Assembly: GCA_029948255.1 (NCBI GenBank) | Contig: JALIZF010001814.1 | Location: 682,001-746,000 of the forward strand | From: Telmatactis stephensoni | Taxonomy: Eukaryota; Cnidaria; Anthozoa; Actiniaria; Isophelliidae | DNA length: 64,000 bases | Direction of reading: 5' to 3' | Shown: in pieces, positions 19,834-32,217 of the stretch | Layout of the letters: each line of letters opens with the position of its first letter | How positions within the stretch are numbered: the stretch's first letter is position 1 | Translations under genes and position numbers: made by a program | Notes under the pieces: generated by a model | What the model was told of the DNA's origin: nothing | The model's input: only the letters and a program-made list of their open reading frames with translations | Database searches by the model: none

Positions 19834-20890
19834 TTAATCATATGCATACAAAAATTTTGTGACGGGTAGCCTTTATTTCCTTTTATGTCAAGTGTTTTCA
19901 CGTGACTTTCTTGAAGCCTGAAATCGCTTGAAATCGTGCAACTGACATATTACAAAGTGAACTTTTCAAACAGCCTTTTAGCTTCAAATAGCTTCTAAAC
20001 AGCCAATTTACATGAAATCAAAGATCATGTTTTTTAAAAAGCAAATTTTAGTGCAAGTCTTTAGAAGTCAAAGTTCAAGTTCAAAATCAAGTGGAGAACC
20101 GGCGTTGGCGTTGACCATGTTGAAGGTGACTTGACAGTTGTTGAACGAGTTCATGTTCATAAAACACTGTCTCTGATCATTTTCTCTTGATATTGGCATG
20201 TCTACAGATGAGTTGGCTGGAAAGAAAGCTTGTGGACATGACATAAAGTTGGCATTAGAAGGAAAATTTCCAAAGTTGAAGGGAACTGCAGTAGAACTTT
20301 CGGCACTGACTTCGCTGGAGTTGTGAGAGACGAGAAGTTGTTGTTCTTGACCGCTTGTGGCTGAACTTATGGCATTGGATAATTTTCTCTGCTCAATTTC
20401 ATCGGCTTCGTCGTAGTCGTCAATAGACTTTTCGTTCCTGTGGCCAGTAACTTTTACAATTGAGCTCCTTTCAAGGCCGGCGGATTTCAATTTTTTCACC
20501 ACTGTTTTTTCTTGCACTGTCAGGGTTTGTGTATCGCTTGCCTGAATTTTCAAGACTTGTGCCTCCAATGATAAATTTCATCATTTTATGAATCTGATTG
20601 AGTCCCATTGGCTGCTTTTTGTACCAGACTTCACTTGTTGAAGCTTGTTTGGCAGTTTTAGATGACAAAACGACAAAACGCCATTTTATAATTAGTTGTT
20701 GTTGTTGGTGATGGTGGAAAACCATTCAAGTGCTACAGCCAACCAATCACAATCAATTTCAAAATAAGCACTCAAAATTTCAAAATAAGCACTCAAAATT
20801 TCAAAATAAGCACACTTTCAACCAATTTAAAATAAATTGAGGTGCTCTTAGCCAATCACAATGCTTAAATTTTTGTATGTATATGATTAA
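19834..20890. mobile_element. Probable non-autonomous unit around the recombinase fragment
   Basis: Inverted flanks TAATCATATGCATACAAAAATT (19834) and AATTTTTGTATGTATATGATTA (20868) bracket the recombinase remnant. Cryptons are not expected to have terminal inverted repeats, so these may be the arms of another element that captured or contains the fragment. Confidence 0.4.
20068..20725 (-). pseudogene. Crypton-like tyrosine recombinase fragment, frameshifted
   Basis: Two overlapping minus-strand frames carry the end of a Crypton-type (DUF3504-like) tyrosine recombinase. The upstream frame (20725 to about 20545) has WYKKQPMGLNQIHKMMK, GTSLENSGKRYTN and SARK. The downstream frame (about 20545 to 20068) continues with VVKKLKSAGL and VTGHRNEKSIDDYDEAD, where the late His and the tyrosine nucleophile (SIDDY) are recognisable. 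They are joined by a one-base shift in an A-run just after SARK. The residue expected to be the catalytic His before SARK is not intact (TNPDSARK). The N-terminal catalytic half is absent. The C-terminal 110 residues are Asn/Ser-rich and unassigned. This is a dead remnant, possibly a domesticated relative. Confidence 0.75.
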
Positions 20891-23164
20891 GCCAGGAAAC
20901 AGGAATTAGTAAATGGTGCAAAATTACACCAAATAAATAATGGGAAACAAATGATTTTTTATTATTAACTTATAAATATTTAGTGCAATCTGTATTTTGT
21001 ACAATGTCATGATTATATTGAATGCACTTTAGTCAATCATGCTCAATGTTAGCAGATACAAATATAGTGATGGACAATCATGGAAATGATAGTAATGTTT
21101 ATGAGACCTTATAAGACCTTATATTAGCAATAATTGAAGAATAATTTTAGAATGTACAAAATGATATTTTCAATCACTGAAAAGTGATACTCAACCACAA
21201 ATTTGTACAAGGTTTGTGCAACCGTGTTTACAGAAACAAAATAAAGTGGATTGAATTGAAGATATTACTGTATGTAGTAATATCAGATTGATGTGCATGG
21301 AGGAGCTATATATGGTATCAGTAATGAGCATATATTGTATGACATTACACTTCTTCAAATAAAGCATCAGCAACTGACTACTGCTATAATCATTGAACTG
21401 CTCCATATTAAAAACATGGTAATACATGTATTGAAAAGTTGTGTTAAGAAACTGAAATGATTTCATAGAAAGGTAACTGTGGTACTTCTAGAATCTACCA
21501 ATGTGACAACAGCAATATCAAAATCATTTTAACTTGGACATCGAAACAGTCTGCCACAATTTGTAAGTTTTGTTTCCATAAATCAAAGTAAAAAAGTACA
21601 GAATAGAAATTTAAATTGTGTGAGCTATAATGTATTATCTATAGATCATATTGGATCATTTCAAAATGAAGCAGACTGTATACTGTATATGTCTGGCATG
21701 ATAAAAAGACCAGCAGTATATTAATAACCACCATGATGTGGCACAATTATGTACAAACTACTTTCTCCCCAATATAATTTGTGTTCTACTCTGGGAGTAC
21801 TTGTCATGCATTTTTGCAATCAAAAGACACTGACAAGTCAAACTGGTTTCCATCAACTTCTGTTCTCCATTTCTCCCCAAGTACTATACACAGGTGTAGC
21901 CCGAGTGAACGCCTATTAGGCGTCTAGTTGGCGCCATTTTTTAATCTCCCTGGAATTTTTATCTGCTCAAAGACAAGTTTTCAATAAAATATTATCTGGT
22001 TGAGAGCACATGCATGGTGGTCAAACATTGACCACCATTTGAAGCAGATAATGAGATTCATCAGGTCGTTGAAACCCAGCAATAGCTTACATGTACTATC
22101 ATGTATATCTAAAATATTTCATAAATGGCTATAAATGCAAACATAGCACTACGCATTGACGAGGTTTAATTTTTATTCAGATATTTTGACATTCAGTAAA
22201 TGTTTGTAGACCGTGAAGCAAAACCATGCGTTATTTATTTTGACATTATTAGCGAGTTTCCTCTTCACTGTCATACTTATTTAATAGTCTATCAATTTTG
22301 TCCATCATTCTCATGGCTTTTGCGCACATTTCTGTATGGGCCTTGTTCGCTGTCTTCGACAATTTTCTCCTCTTTATTCCTCCTAAAGTATCCGTAAGCT
22401 ATCCGTAGTTTGAGGTGCGTTCTTCTCCTTGTCCCAGTCCCTCTCGGAAGAATCAGCAGTATCATGATCATCGTCGTCGTCGTCGTCGTCATTGAGAGTA
22501 TAGCTCAACTTGGCCTCTGCTCTCTCTTCTGGGAGGCTTTTTTTAGAGTACCTCGTCTTTGTTTCTATGATAGTCTGGGACATGCGGGTTGATTGACTGG
22601 CGTGAGATGCACATTCTTGTTGCATTGTAAATTATCCAAAATAAATTGTAGAAACGTAAATTTTTAGGCCGCTTACTTCGGGTTGACGTTGTTTTGGTCG
22701 TTAAGCATCTCATTACCTAATTTTTTTTCTGAACTTGTGAATTCAAAAGTTCAGAAAAAAACTGGACAATGGAGAAGTGTTAGTGTTTTAAGTGCGCATG
22801 CTCTGCAACACAGGTAACCCAAGACTAACGAAACGTGAGATGTTTTTCCAGTTTTACAAATATCAAACGCTAGATATCATAGCAGTGATCTTAAAAGGGA
22901 ACTAAATATGTAGAAATAAAACATTTCTGCGGAAAATAATTTAGTTTGTTTTCTTTTAATTTGTTTTCAGTAATTAGCTAGTCATAGTAAAAAGCGAATG
23001 ATTATGGTCATAAATGATTCAGAGAAGGCTAGTGGACCAGTGGCAATCCATAGGCCGAATAACTTCTACAAAGAGGAAAGAAATTTTCTTTAAGATTGGA
23101 TTTCTCATTTAATTTTCGCTCTGGTTCGTTGCCTAGCGAAAGAAGATATGTAGAAAGGAGGACA
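20891..23164. other. Unassigned sequence
   Basis: No convincing gene. 22383-22625 on the minus strand has an 80-codon ORF beginning MQQECASHAS with an eight-Asp run from a (GAC)n microsatellite at 22467-22490. It could be a 5' exon, but no partner exon or homology is visible. Confidence 0.4.
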
Positions 23165-23169
23165 CGTTA

Positions 23170-23355
23170 CAGGGGCGTATCCAGAATATTTCAAAGGGGG
23201 GGGAGGGGTTGGGTCACACTTTCCATTTTCCACCAAAGGGGGGTCACACTTCCAATTTCTCAATCTTTCTCCAGTCAGATTCTTTTATTTCTATCATCGT
23301 TTTGTTTTCAAAGGGGGGTCACGGGCACCCTGGGAGCCCCCTGGATACGCCCCTG
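23170..23355. mobile_element. MITE, CAGGGGCG family, 5-bp target-site duplication
   Basis: CAGGGGCGTATCCAG is mirrored at the right end. Flanked by CGTTA at 23165-23169 and 23356-23360. The interior is G-rich and non-coding. Confidence 0.85.
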
Positions 23356-23575
23356 CGTTATTACAGATCAGCGAGATAAAGAAGCAATCAAATTTCAATC
23401 ATTCGGAGAATGATTTTATCAATTTCGAATACATTTCCCGGGACATTTCTTAGTTCATAAAACGTGAGTGTAATAACGCAATTTTCATTTACAAGTCCAG
23501 TCTGATCAGTTGAGTTTGAAGTTTACTTTGTTGACTTCACGAGTTGAGAGCGAATATTATGATTATGTATGATTC

Positions 23576-24126
23576 AGGGGGTGTTTACATGGCACTGGGG
23601 TCATCCTAGCAGACGAACAACCATCCTACCTGCTATACATTTACTACATTCTGTTTACATATAGAAATTTGTGTCTTCACTTCGGGTACTAGGATCATCC
23701 TGCTAAACAGAATGCAGTAAGGGGGGTACTTACATGGCACTAGGATCATCCTAGCACTAATATAGGAACATCCTAGCAGGCGAATCATCCTACCTGCTAT
23801 ACGTTTACTGCATTCTGTTTAGTAGGATGATCCTAGTACCCAGAAGTGAAGACAAATTTTCATGTAAACAGAATGCAGTAAATGTATAGCAGGTAGGATG
23901 ATTCGCCTGCTAGGATAATCCTAGTGCTAGGATGATCCTAGTGTCATGTAAACACCCCCTAAATGTATAGCAGGTAAGATGATTCGCCTGCTAGGATGAT
24001 CCTAGCTAGTGCTCGAATATCCTAGTGTCATGTAAACACCCCCCTAAATGTATAGCAGGTAAGATGATTCGCCTGCTAGGATGATCCTAGTGCTCGAATA
24101 TCCTAGTGTCATGTAAACACCCCCCT
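23576..24126. mobile_element. Composite MITE/tandem repeat with CTAGGATGATCCTAG units
   Basis: The outer ends GGGGGTGTTTACATGGCACT and CATGTAAACACCCCCCT are inverted. Inside, AGCAGGTAGGATGATTCGCC and CTAGGATGATCCTAG recur. The right side holds three tandem repeats of about 85 bp ending in TGTCATGTAAACACCCCC. It sits immediately upstream of the first exon of the PAN/TSP1/F5/8C gene. Confidence 0.75.
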
Positions 24127-24201
24127 AAGAGACAAGCAGATGTTTTGAAGGCTAATGGACAAAAGACCGTCATTCCAATCTACAGTTTGGAAACTTGCAA
24201 A

Positions 24202-27200
24202 ATGAAGGACAAAACCATCATTGAGATTGGATTTCTCATTTTTGCTCTATTTAGTGGCCAAGTAAAAGGTAAGAGGAAATATATATTTTTTCACAAACTT
24301 TTAAGTGCTTTTTGAATATAAAATGCGTGAGGAATACCGAGAAATGATGTCTAGAAGAGTTGTTTTGTTATTGCATATAACTGAAGAAAGCCAGAAGATT
24401 CGATAACGAATACCTTTAAATTCTGAAAAAAGAAACGAAAGAATAGAATAAAAATAGGAAGATGAGAATGGGGAAATTAATTATATCTATAAAATGGTTG
24501 TTTGTCATGATTTCAGTTCAATTCATTACTTTTCATTTGTGAAATATACACATTAACTCAAAGTTAGGGGCCTATAAAACACGCTGAACGAATCTTTCAC
24601 GTTTAGTTTTAATTAGTTAAGATTTCTTATCGATAAAAAGGTTCTTTAACGTTTGCAGCACACACAGAATGATCAAATTTGTGAAGCAATTATCACGCCC
24701 TTTATTTGATTATCTCAGCGCAGTCTTCACGAGGCTAGGACTTAATGGTCCTCAGAAAAAGTGTCATTTTACAGGTCTACAGTAGTGTACGGGTTACATT
24801 TTAAAGTCACATTTCGACTTTCATAAATTTCATTTAAAGTAATCTAAAGACGGCAAAAGGAAGATTTAAATCAATACACTTCTAAATTTCTAGGGAAGGA
24901 AAAGGAAGGAAAAGGAAGGGAAAGGAAGGGAAAGGAAGGGAAAGGAGTGAAGGAAATGGAAGGGAAAGATGTTGAAACGCACTATATATGACTCTTAATC
25001 AGTACTGTACTCTGAAAACAATAATTCGTCGTTAATGCGAGTTCCAAGTTTTCAAATAGACGAATTTTCCTAATCAAGGCACACAACCCTAGAATGCTCA
25101 ACATAATTAGGTAATCGTAGTGGTCTCTCGCTGACAATGACTCATTTGTCATTATTATGAAAAACTACACGAGATCATACATATTTAAACACAAGAAAAT
25201 GAAAACAGGAGGATCAAAAGGCAAATTTGTGGTGCAAAACTGTCACTTTCAGGGAAAATAATTAAAGGCAGTACGCGGTTGTTATAGATATATTGTTGAA
25301 TACGGCATTAAAAAGCGTTCATGATCTTCTTTCTAAATCAGGTTATGGAATGTTGTACAAATTAATAATCAAGGACGGTAGTAACAAATATGTGGTTCGA
25401 AAATGAATAGTTAGAGCTTGATATCATGTAGAGCCTGTGCTTGCACTAAACCCATGAAACAAATAGTACTAATTAGTACTAAATAACACTAATTAAACAA
25501 CAGAAAACAAAGACTTTCGTGCTGTTTAGTAACTACTTATAGAGGTTTTGCACCATGACGTGATGGCAGCCATGACAGGAGGCACAACAATGGAATCTCT
25601 TCCCCCTGGGAAACTGAACTCTTTAATTCACATGTAAACCAGATTAGCCAAGACTCTATTGTTCCTGCCTCCTGTCATGGCTGCCGTCACGTGATGGTGC
25701 AAAGCCTAGCTATAGTTCACGGATATAATGCGAGCACTCTATCAATTAATCATATCCTATCTATTCTGTAATGTTCCGGTTTAATTTTGTTAATTTCAAT
25801 CGACCAAACTGTGTTGACCTTTCCCTACACAGGTGAAGGTGGTTGTAAAGACCTTATATATCTACCCTGTATCCAAAACAAAACTTTGACTGGTCACGTG
25901 ATTAAGACCTTCAGAGTCCTAGTTCCCGGATTAAAAGTGTGTCAGCACAAATGTTTCATTGAACCTCATTGCGTGTCGTACAACTTGGGTCCAGTAGAAG
26001 GACATGTCAGGACGTGTGAGTTGAGTAGCACTGACCATGGTACATACCCTGCTAAAGTTGTGTCTAAAGAAGGCTACGAATATTGTCCTATCGAGGTAAT
26101 TTAATAACCAATGAAAACCTTATCGGACCTGCAGCTGGTCATTAGACTGAATTTAAAGAAAATTAAGAAAGCAATATCTCTACTAACATTCATTGTACTA
26201 AAGAATAATTTGGGCGCATAGTGACATAGCCCACGTTCGATATATTAGATGAGTGATAGCAATCAATGGAGTCAAGTCGAAGCTCGTGTGAAATAGATTG
26301 TTAATTACGTACGAATTCCTCCATTATTAGACCAGAGACTCGATTTGAATTGCTTCTTAACGTGATTACTCAATCAATATATCGTATATGGTTCGTAAGT
26401 GGTTCGTAAATGGTTCGTAAATGGTTCGTAAATGGTCTATTAGGTTTCTTAACATTGTATACGTGTATGGTCGGAATTTTATGGTCACGTGATACAGAAT
26501 TTAGTTAATCCTTGATATAAAGATGGGCCTATGGGAGTACATTCTATTAAGACTATTTTTCGAAGTTGACATATTAAGGACACCGAGATAAAAGAGAAAG
26601 TGCATGCCTATAGCTACACAATGAGGAGTGATATGCAAATTTGTAAATTCCTGGTTTGGTTACGTGACCTCTTACCCTCAAATACCCCCTAAACTATTAA
26701 TGATGGACAAGCTCGGACGCTGAATCATTCATTGTTCTCTCCCTTGCAACGAGGATATTTTTCGCTCTGGGTTCTGCGGCTTTTCCTCCCTCAGCAAAAG
26801 TCAACATGTGAGTTGAGCGTTGAATGCAAAATATTCAATGTAGAGATATAGTGAGTGTGAGAACGTAGAAGGTCCAGTGGAAAATTAGCGAAAGTTGGCT
26901 CCGTCTATAAATAGAGACTTTATTATTAAAACCTTATAAGCTTCTAAAGCATGCCTATTGATTATTTCAACAGAATCCATGTTTATCCAAGCCATGCCCT
27001 GCCAATAAGTTTTGCTTTCCAGACTTCGCTTGGGACACCTTTATTTGTCGAGGTAAGCAGCCGACCGCAAGTCCGCGTTGTTTCCCAAAACTTTTAACCG
27101 CCACTTGTTTAGCTGTTTAGAGCTGTAGTCACTTGTGTTGTTGTTGTTGTTTTGTTGTTGTTCTTCTTCTCCTTCTCCTTCTTCTTCTTTTTCTTCTTCT

Positions 27201-30174
27201 TCTTCTTCTTCTTCTTCTTCTTCTTCTTCTTCTTCTAATGTATCAGTTTCATTTCTTTGTTTTTTATTCGTTGCTATGGTTATGCCTAAAAGTTTCCAAT
27301 TCACAGTTGGTAGATCAGTCGATAAATACAAATAATGATATGCGTTTATTCCATGTTTTCTACGCAGATGGAGACTGGAGCCAGTGGAGTCTCTGGTCAT
27401 GCGTCTGTCCAAAAACTACTCGTACACGTAGTTGTGTCAACCGATTTCGTACCGGTACAGCCTCGGATTGTCCGGCTGCATCATCTCATGAAGAAAAGCC
27501 CTCCTGTCCACTAGGAATGTATCATACTTCAAGTAAGATCAGAATAACAGTGATAAACGTAACGCTGTCCTGACGGACACGGGTGAAAAACGCATTTCGC
27601 ATGCTCGAAAATTTGGCGGGAATTCGTGGATGCGTTCGGGTTTACAAATAAAAGTATCGCCTATTCAGCTGTCGTGTATTATGCGAATTTCTCGTTAATT
27701 ATTTGACCAGGGAAAGATAACAACTTAAGGTATGTTTTAGGAAAAAATAAGCACTTACTTTTCACGGGCAGCCTTAACTTTCAAGATTTACTAAACCTCC
27801 TATGGTTTTATCTAAAACTTCCGAGTATGCGCAATGCGTTTTTCACAAGTGTCGTCCTGACGGTATTTAATATCATCTTTGGAAATCCAGAGTCTGGTTG
27901 CTCGAAGGTGGATTATTAGCGCTAGCCCAGGGTTAAATAAAAAAACACTAAAGATTTTAACCCTGGATTATCACTAATAACCCGCCTTCGAGTAACCTAT
28001 CCTAGGAGTATTATTCTGCTACTCATCTCTCCCAACCAGAAAAAATACCCCAAGGAACATTGCCTGTTGGAATATGTTCAGCAAGTTAAGTTTTATCTCG
28101 TTTCTGATTGGTCGACCTGATCAGGTCTACCAATCAGCATGTAGTGCATATACTGACAAATTACAATAATGGTTATAATGACGTCATAATGAATTTTGAC
28201 TTCCAGAACAAGCTCAGCAAACAAGGAAATTTTTTTTTGGGGGGGGGGGGGGGGGGGGGGGAGGCACAACAGGTGATTTGGGGGGGGGGGGGCATTAACG
28301 GGTGACAGAACGCCCCTAGGTTTTCAAGGATGATAGAATTTCAGATAATTAACCAAACATATTTTCACAACATCTAGTGGCCCTCCTCCCTTGATTTTCA
28401 ACCAATGTTCGTTACTGTTGCGTGGTGTTTCCTAGACATAAGACATAAGACTTTATTTAATCACGGTAAATTCATCAGGATCAAAAGTTAACAAATTAAA
28501 ATAATCAGATAATACTACACCTATTGATCGTGTGCCATTGTTTTGGGTTTCCTGCGTGGTTTTTCTCCGCTTAAATATCGAAGGCGTAGATTACGATGGC
28601 TAGCTGAAGGCCTGAGCTCACATAAGAAATTCAAATGGCGGCAGAACAACATGGAATTAAACCCAAGTAAAACACCAAATATTTTTGTTAGAGTTACCCT
28701 TGATTTTGACCTCGTAAAATATTACAAATTTTCAGCAAAAACGTGTGGAAATCTAAGATATTTGCTTGTTTAACGGGATGTTGCCAGCATTCTACAAAAT
28801 ATGTTGCGCGCAATGGAGAGGGTAACACTGAGAAAAACGGGAATTCAAACGATGCTATTAAATAAGTGTAAAGGTCCCGTGTAAACTGATCTACTTGACA
28901 GTTTTCAGCTGCGTCCTTAGTAATTCAGCCCTTGTGCTGCAAGGAAGGCTGATGATCTACACCAAATTTGTTCTTATACTTTTTATTCTGTAGTCGGATT
29001 GGCTTCAGCGCCTTTCGCCCAACAACATTTTATGAAAAACTTTTATTAATCAACATTCTAAAAACCTGTCACGTTTAGGCTGTTCACGAGCCTTGGGGAT
29101 GCAAGATCGTAGCATTCCAGATGCTCAAATTTTGCATTCAAGTGCCAATTCCATGTGGCAAAAAGGTTACCAAGCTCGATTACATAATAGCGAAACATGG
29201 ATTGCCAGAAATAATCGTGTTGGGCAGTATGTGCAAATAAATCTTGGATCCATCAAAACTGTGACCAAAGTAGCCACACAAGGTCGAGATATCGCTTGTT
29301 GCGACCAGTGGGTGACCATGTATACCCTGTCCTACAGCAACGACGCTATCAACTGGACAGACTACGTTGGGAATGACAATTGTACTAAGGTACAGTGGTT
29401 GTGGTAGAATGGTGTAGAATAGATCATGATTGCCTTGATATAATCCCAGTCCAAAAAGCCTTTATGGATGGACGGGATCCGTGATCATAAGATGGAATAA
29501 ATCTTCGTTTCGCTCAGGCGCCTTAAACGCACGTGACAGGATCGTTGGCCTCGAAAATTACATCACTCACCTTAGCTTCAGAAACAAATGCACTCTTTTT
29601 GTCAATGAAGATCAGGGGCGGATTTAGGGGAGAGGTGCAGGGGGTACGCACCCCCCCCCCCCCCCCCCCCCAGATGACTTTGAGCCCTTTTCTTCTCTGC
29701 TCTGGATAGTTTTCAATTTCTCTAACGGTGCATCCCCGGCTGAAAAATAATCCTGGCTGCAACTCTCCCTGAAGACAATCCTGGATCCGCCCTGAAGATA
29801 CACGGTGTCTCCAACGCAAACTGTCTTACGAGTTTGATATATCGCACTCAATATCTTTATGGTCGTCTGAGGTCTGTCCGTCCGTCTCGTTAGATTCTAT
29901 CCATTTACCATTTTAATTTCCTCATTAATCGCTAACTAAAATGTATATATAAATTGATTGATTAAATATACTTTCTGTCCCAGTATTCGTTTATTCATTC
30001 CATCAATTATTTCTCTCATTTGTTTTTCAGATTTTCATTGCTAACACCGATAGAACTACAGTTGTGACAAACGTGCTTCCTGTGCCCATCAAAGCGCAAC
30101 ACATCAGAGTCGTTGTGTATTCATGGTACGGACAATCACATATTTCCATGAGACTCGAGTTGTATGGGTGCTAA
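24202..30174 (+). CDS. Secreted PAN/apple - EGF-like - TSP1 - F5/8C domain protein (six exons)
   Basis: Exons 24202-24268, 25833-26095, 26974-27052, 27368-27532, 29079-29389 and 30031-30174 join in phase to give 342 residues. Every junction is GT-AG. Exon 1 encodes a signal peptide (MKDKTIIEIGFLIFALFSG). Exon 2 is a PAN/apple domain (CQHKCFIEPHCVSYNL, TCELSS). Exon 3 is a short EGF-like module with four Cys (NPCLSKPCPANKFC). Exon 4 is a thrombospondin type 1 repeat (DGDWSQWSLWSC). Exons 5 and 6 are a full F5/8C (discoidin) domain of about 150 residues, from SCSRALGMQDRSIPDAQI to MRLELYGC at the stop. One exon per module fits domain shuffling. The domains predict an extracellular matrix or adhesion role binding glycans, phospholipid or protein; the ligand is unknown. 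No transmembrane segment follows, so secretion is likely. A partial paralogue lies at 33.9-36.2 kb. Confidence 0.9.
24269..25544 (+). other. Intron 1 of the PAN/TSP1/F5/8C gene
   Basis: Non-coding. It contains an (AAAGGAAGGG)n purine tract at 24893-24965 and a degraded MITE with AAACCCATGAAACAAATAG near 25448. Confidence 0.7.
25545..25705. mobile_element. Palindromic MITE in intron 1
   Basis: TTTTGCACCATGACGTGATG and GCAGCCATGACAGGAGGCA are mirrored at 25655-25703. About 150 bp, non-coding. Confidence 0.8.
26389..26434. repeat. 11-bp tandem repeat
   Basis: About four copies of TGGTTCGTAAA in intron 2 of the PAN/TSP1/F5/8C gene. Confidence 0.8.
27137..27237. repeat. (TTG)n and (CTT)n microsatellite
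   Basis: A trinucleotide run in intron 3 of the PAN/TSP1/F5/8C gene. It generates long poly-Leu, Ser and Glu pseudo-ORFs on both strands. Confidence 0.95.
27533..29078 (+). other. Intron 4 of the PAN/TSP1/F5/8C gene
   Basis: Holds a fold-back at 27895-28007 (TGCTCGAAGGTGGATTATTAG mirrored by CTAATAACCCGCCTTCGAG) and G-tracts at 28240-28290 that may be a decayed CAGGGGCG-type MITE. No exons were recognised. Confidence 0.6.
29613..29794. mobile_element. MITE, CAGGGGCG family, 5-bp target-site duplication (intron 5)
   Basis: CAGGGGCGGAT at the left and ATCCGCCCTG at the right are inverted. AAGAT flanks both sides (29608-29612 and 29795-29799). It contains a long C-tract at 29651-29671. Confidence 0.85.
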
Positions 30175-30318
30175 ATATTCAATTTATGCCGGCAATCAAC
30201 CTCGATACTAATCACTGGAAATCTCTATACCATCTTTTTTTCCTTCTTATTCACGAGGGAAGTTCCAGCAGCTATACTGAAGGGAAAAACCCAAAAAGAA
30301 TTCCACGAGAGTAAAACG

Positions 30319-30319
<1 letters not shown>

Positions 30320-30388
<69 letters not shown>
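30320..30388. repeat. (CT)n microsatellite
   Basis: About 70 bp of CT just downstream of the PAN/TSP1/F5/8C stop codon. Confidence 0.95.
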
Positions 30389-30389
<1 letters not shown>

Positions 30390-30544
30390 ATTTTGTGAAA
30401 AAGCCCACTTCCATATAATACATATTTTCAGTATTGCGATTTCCTATACTGAGGTACAGACACTAAAGGGTGTCATTTTGCCAGTAGTTGCTCTATCTAG
30501 TACTTACTATATATATATAGCAACAGTAAGAGCAGAAAACAGAA

Positions 30545-31180
30545 TGCACCCTTTATTGTATAATTAATGTACTCTCTATTATATGACCCTGCAATGCACC
30601 TTTTATTATATGACTAATGCATCCTTTATTATACGACCAATGCACCCTCTATTATATGACCAATGCACCCTTTATTATATGACCAATGCACCCTTTATTA
30701 TATGACCAATGCACCTTTTATTATATGACTAATGCATCCTTTATTATACGACCAGTGCACCCTTTATTATATGACCAATGCACCCTTTATTATATGACCA
30801 ATGCACCCTCTATTATATGACCAATGCACCCTTTATCATATGACCAATGCACCCTTTATTATATGACCAATGCACCCTTTATTATATGACCAATGCACCC
30901 TTTATCATATGACCAATGCACCCTTTATTATATGACCAATGCACCCTTTATCATATGACCAATGCACCCTTTATCATATGACCAATGCACCCTTTATTAT
31001 ATGACCAATGCACCCTTTATCATATGACCAATGCACCCTTTATTATATGACCAATGCACCCTTTATTATATGACCAATGCACCCTTTATCATATGACCAA
31101 TGCACCCTTTATTATATGACCAATGCACCCTTTATCATATGACCAATGCACCCTTTATTATATGACCAGTGCACCCTTGT
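30545..31180. repeat. 23-bp minisatellite
   Basis: About 26 tandem copies of a 23-bp unit, CCAATGCACCCTTTATTATA plus TGA. Variants have TATCATATGA, TCTATTATATGA or CCAGTGC. Confidence 0.95.
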
Positions 31181-32217
31181 ATGGAAATTCAAATTCAAAA
31201 AGGTGATGTCATACTTTGAATTAAAAAAAATTATTGCGTGAAAAGTGAGAGAGTAACATGGTTACTACATGAAATTGATGGCAACAATGCTGTGAATTTT
31301 GAAGATCAGGTCCTTCAAAAACCTGTAGTCTGCTGAGCTGGCACTGCAAGGAGCAATGAGCGCCTCTACCTCTCGTTTGCCCTTCCGGACCTCATCCTTC
31401 ATATCTTTACCACAACCCTCCCCTCCCCACCCCAAACACCACCATCACCGCCATCCACCCGCATCCCCCCCCCCCCTCCCCACCGCCTTAGTGCCAGCTG
31501 CATATCCTCAACGTGTTGTGGTAACATTTTTTTCAACAAAATTATAGCGTAGTTTAAGAAAGTTGTGGCCTAGTTTAGTGGCGCCTTTTGTATATATATA
31601 TATTAATATTCATACAATTTAATCTTTATTAAAAAATCAGAAAAAAAATATTAAGAACACAAAAAGGCATCAAAATGTTCAAAAAGCTGAAATTTTAACG
31701 AAAAGATTGAGAAAAAACGAAAAAGAAAGAAGAAGAAGAGAAAAAAAAAAAGACAGAAAAGAACCCGGCGTCGACGAGGATCGAACCTGTAATCCCTTAA
31801 TGAGCACCCCCCCGGAAACAAAATAACAAAATGAATGAAAAAGTGTAAAACGGAAAAAATGAAAATTTAATTTTGGGACGATTCTCCCGAGACATTCTGA
31901 GAAGCTGAGACATCGAATCGACTTACGTTACGGTTGGAGATTTCGGCCCCATCCACGCTATCCCGGTGCTACATATTACAGTTGACTTAGCCCGAAGGCC
32001 AGGGAGGGAGACGATATCCGGACCCTAATCCATACCTTTAGATATCACCTTAGACCGCTGCGCTACCTAGACACTTAATAAATTTAATGACTAATCGGGG
32101 TAGTCTATTCGGCGAAGTTTCATTATGATGCTAATATGCTTGTTCTAAGTCCTCAGGGAGATAACGAACCAATCAAATTTCAGTCATCTAAAGAATGGTT
32201 TTATAAATAAAAGGAAA
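31181..32217. other. Unassigned sequence with tRNA-like SINE remnants
   Basis: On the minus strand, TAGCGCAGCGGTCTAAGG (complement of 32048-32065) resembles a pol III A box. GGTTCGATCCTCGTCGACG (complement of about 31770-31788) resembles a B box. They are too far apart for one tRNA and probably belong to decayed SINEs. No protein gene seen. Confidence 0.35.

Noticed and set aside
27041..27573. Poly-Leu, poly-Ser and poly-Glu ORFs around 27.15-27.24 kb
   Set aside because: Produced by the trinucleotide microsatellite in an intron. Only the TSP1 part (27368-27532) is a real exon.
28945..28985. Hammerhead core GCTGATGATC
   Set aside because: Lacks the GAAA segment and pairing arms.
30545..31180. 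CRISPR-like array
   Set aside because: Units are contiguous 23-mers without spacers and the DNA is eukaryotic; it is a minisatellite.
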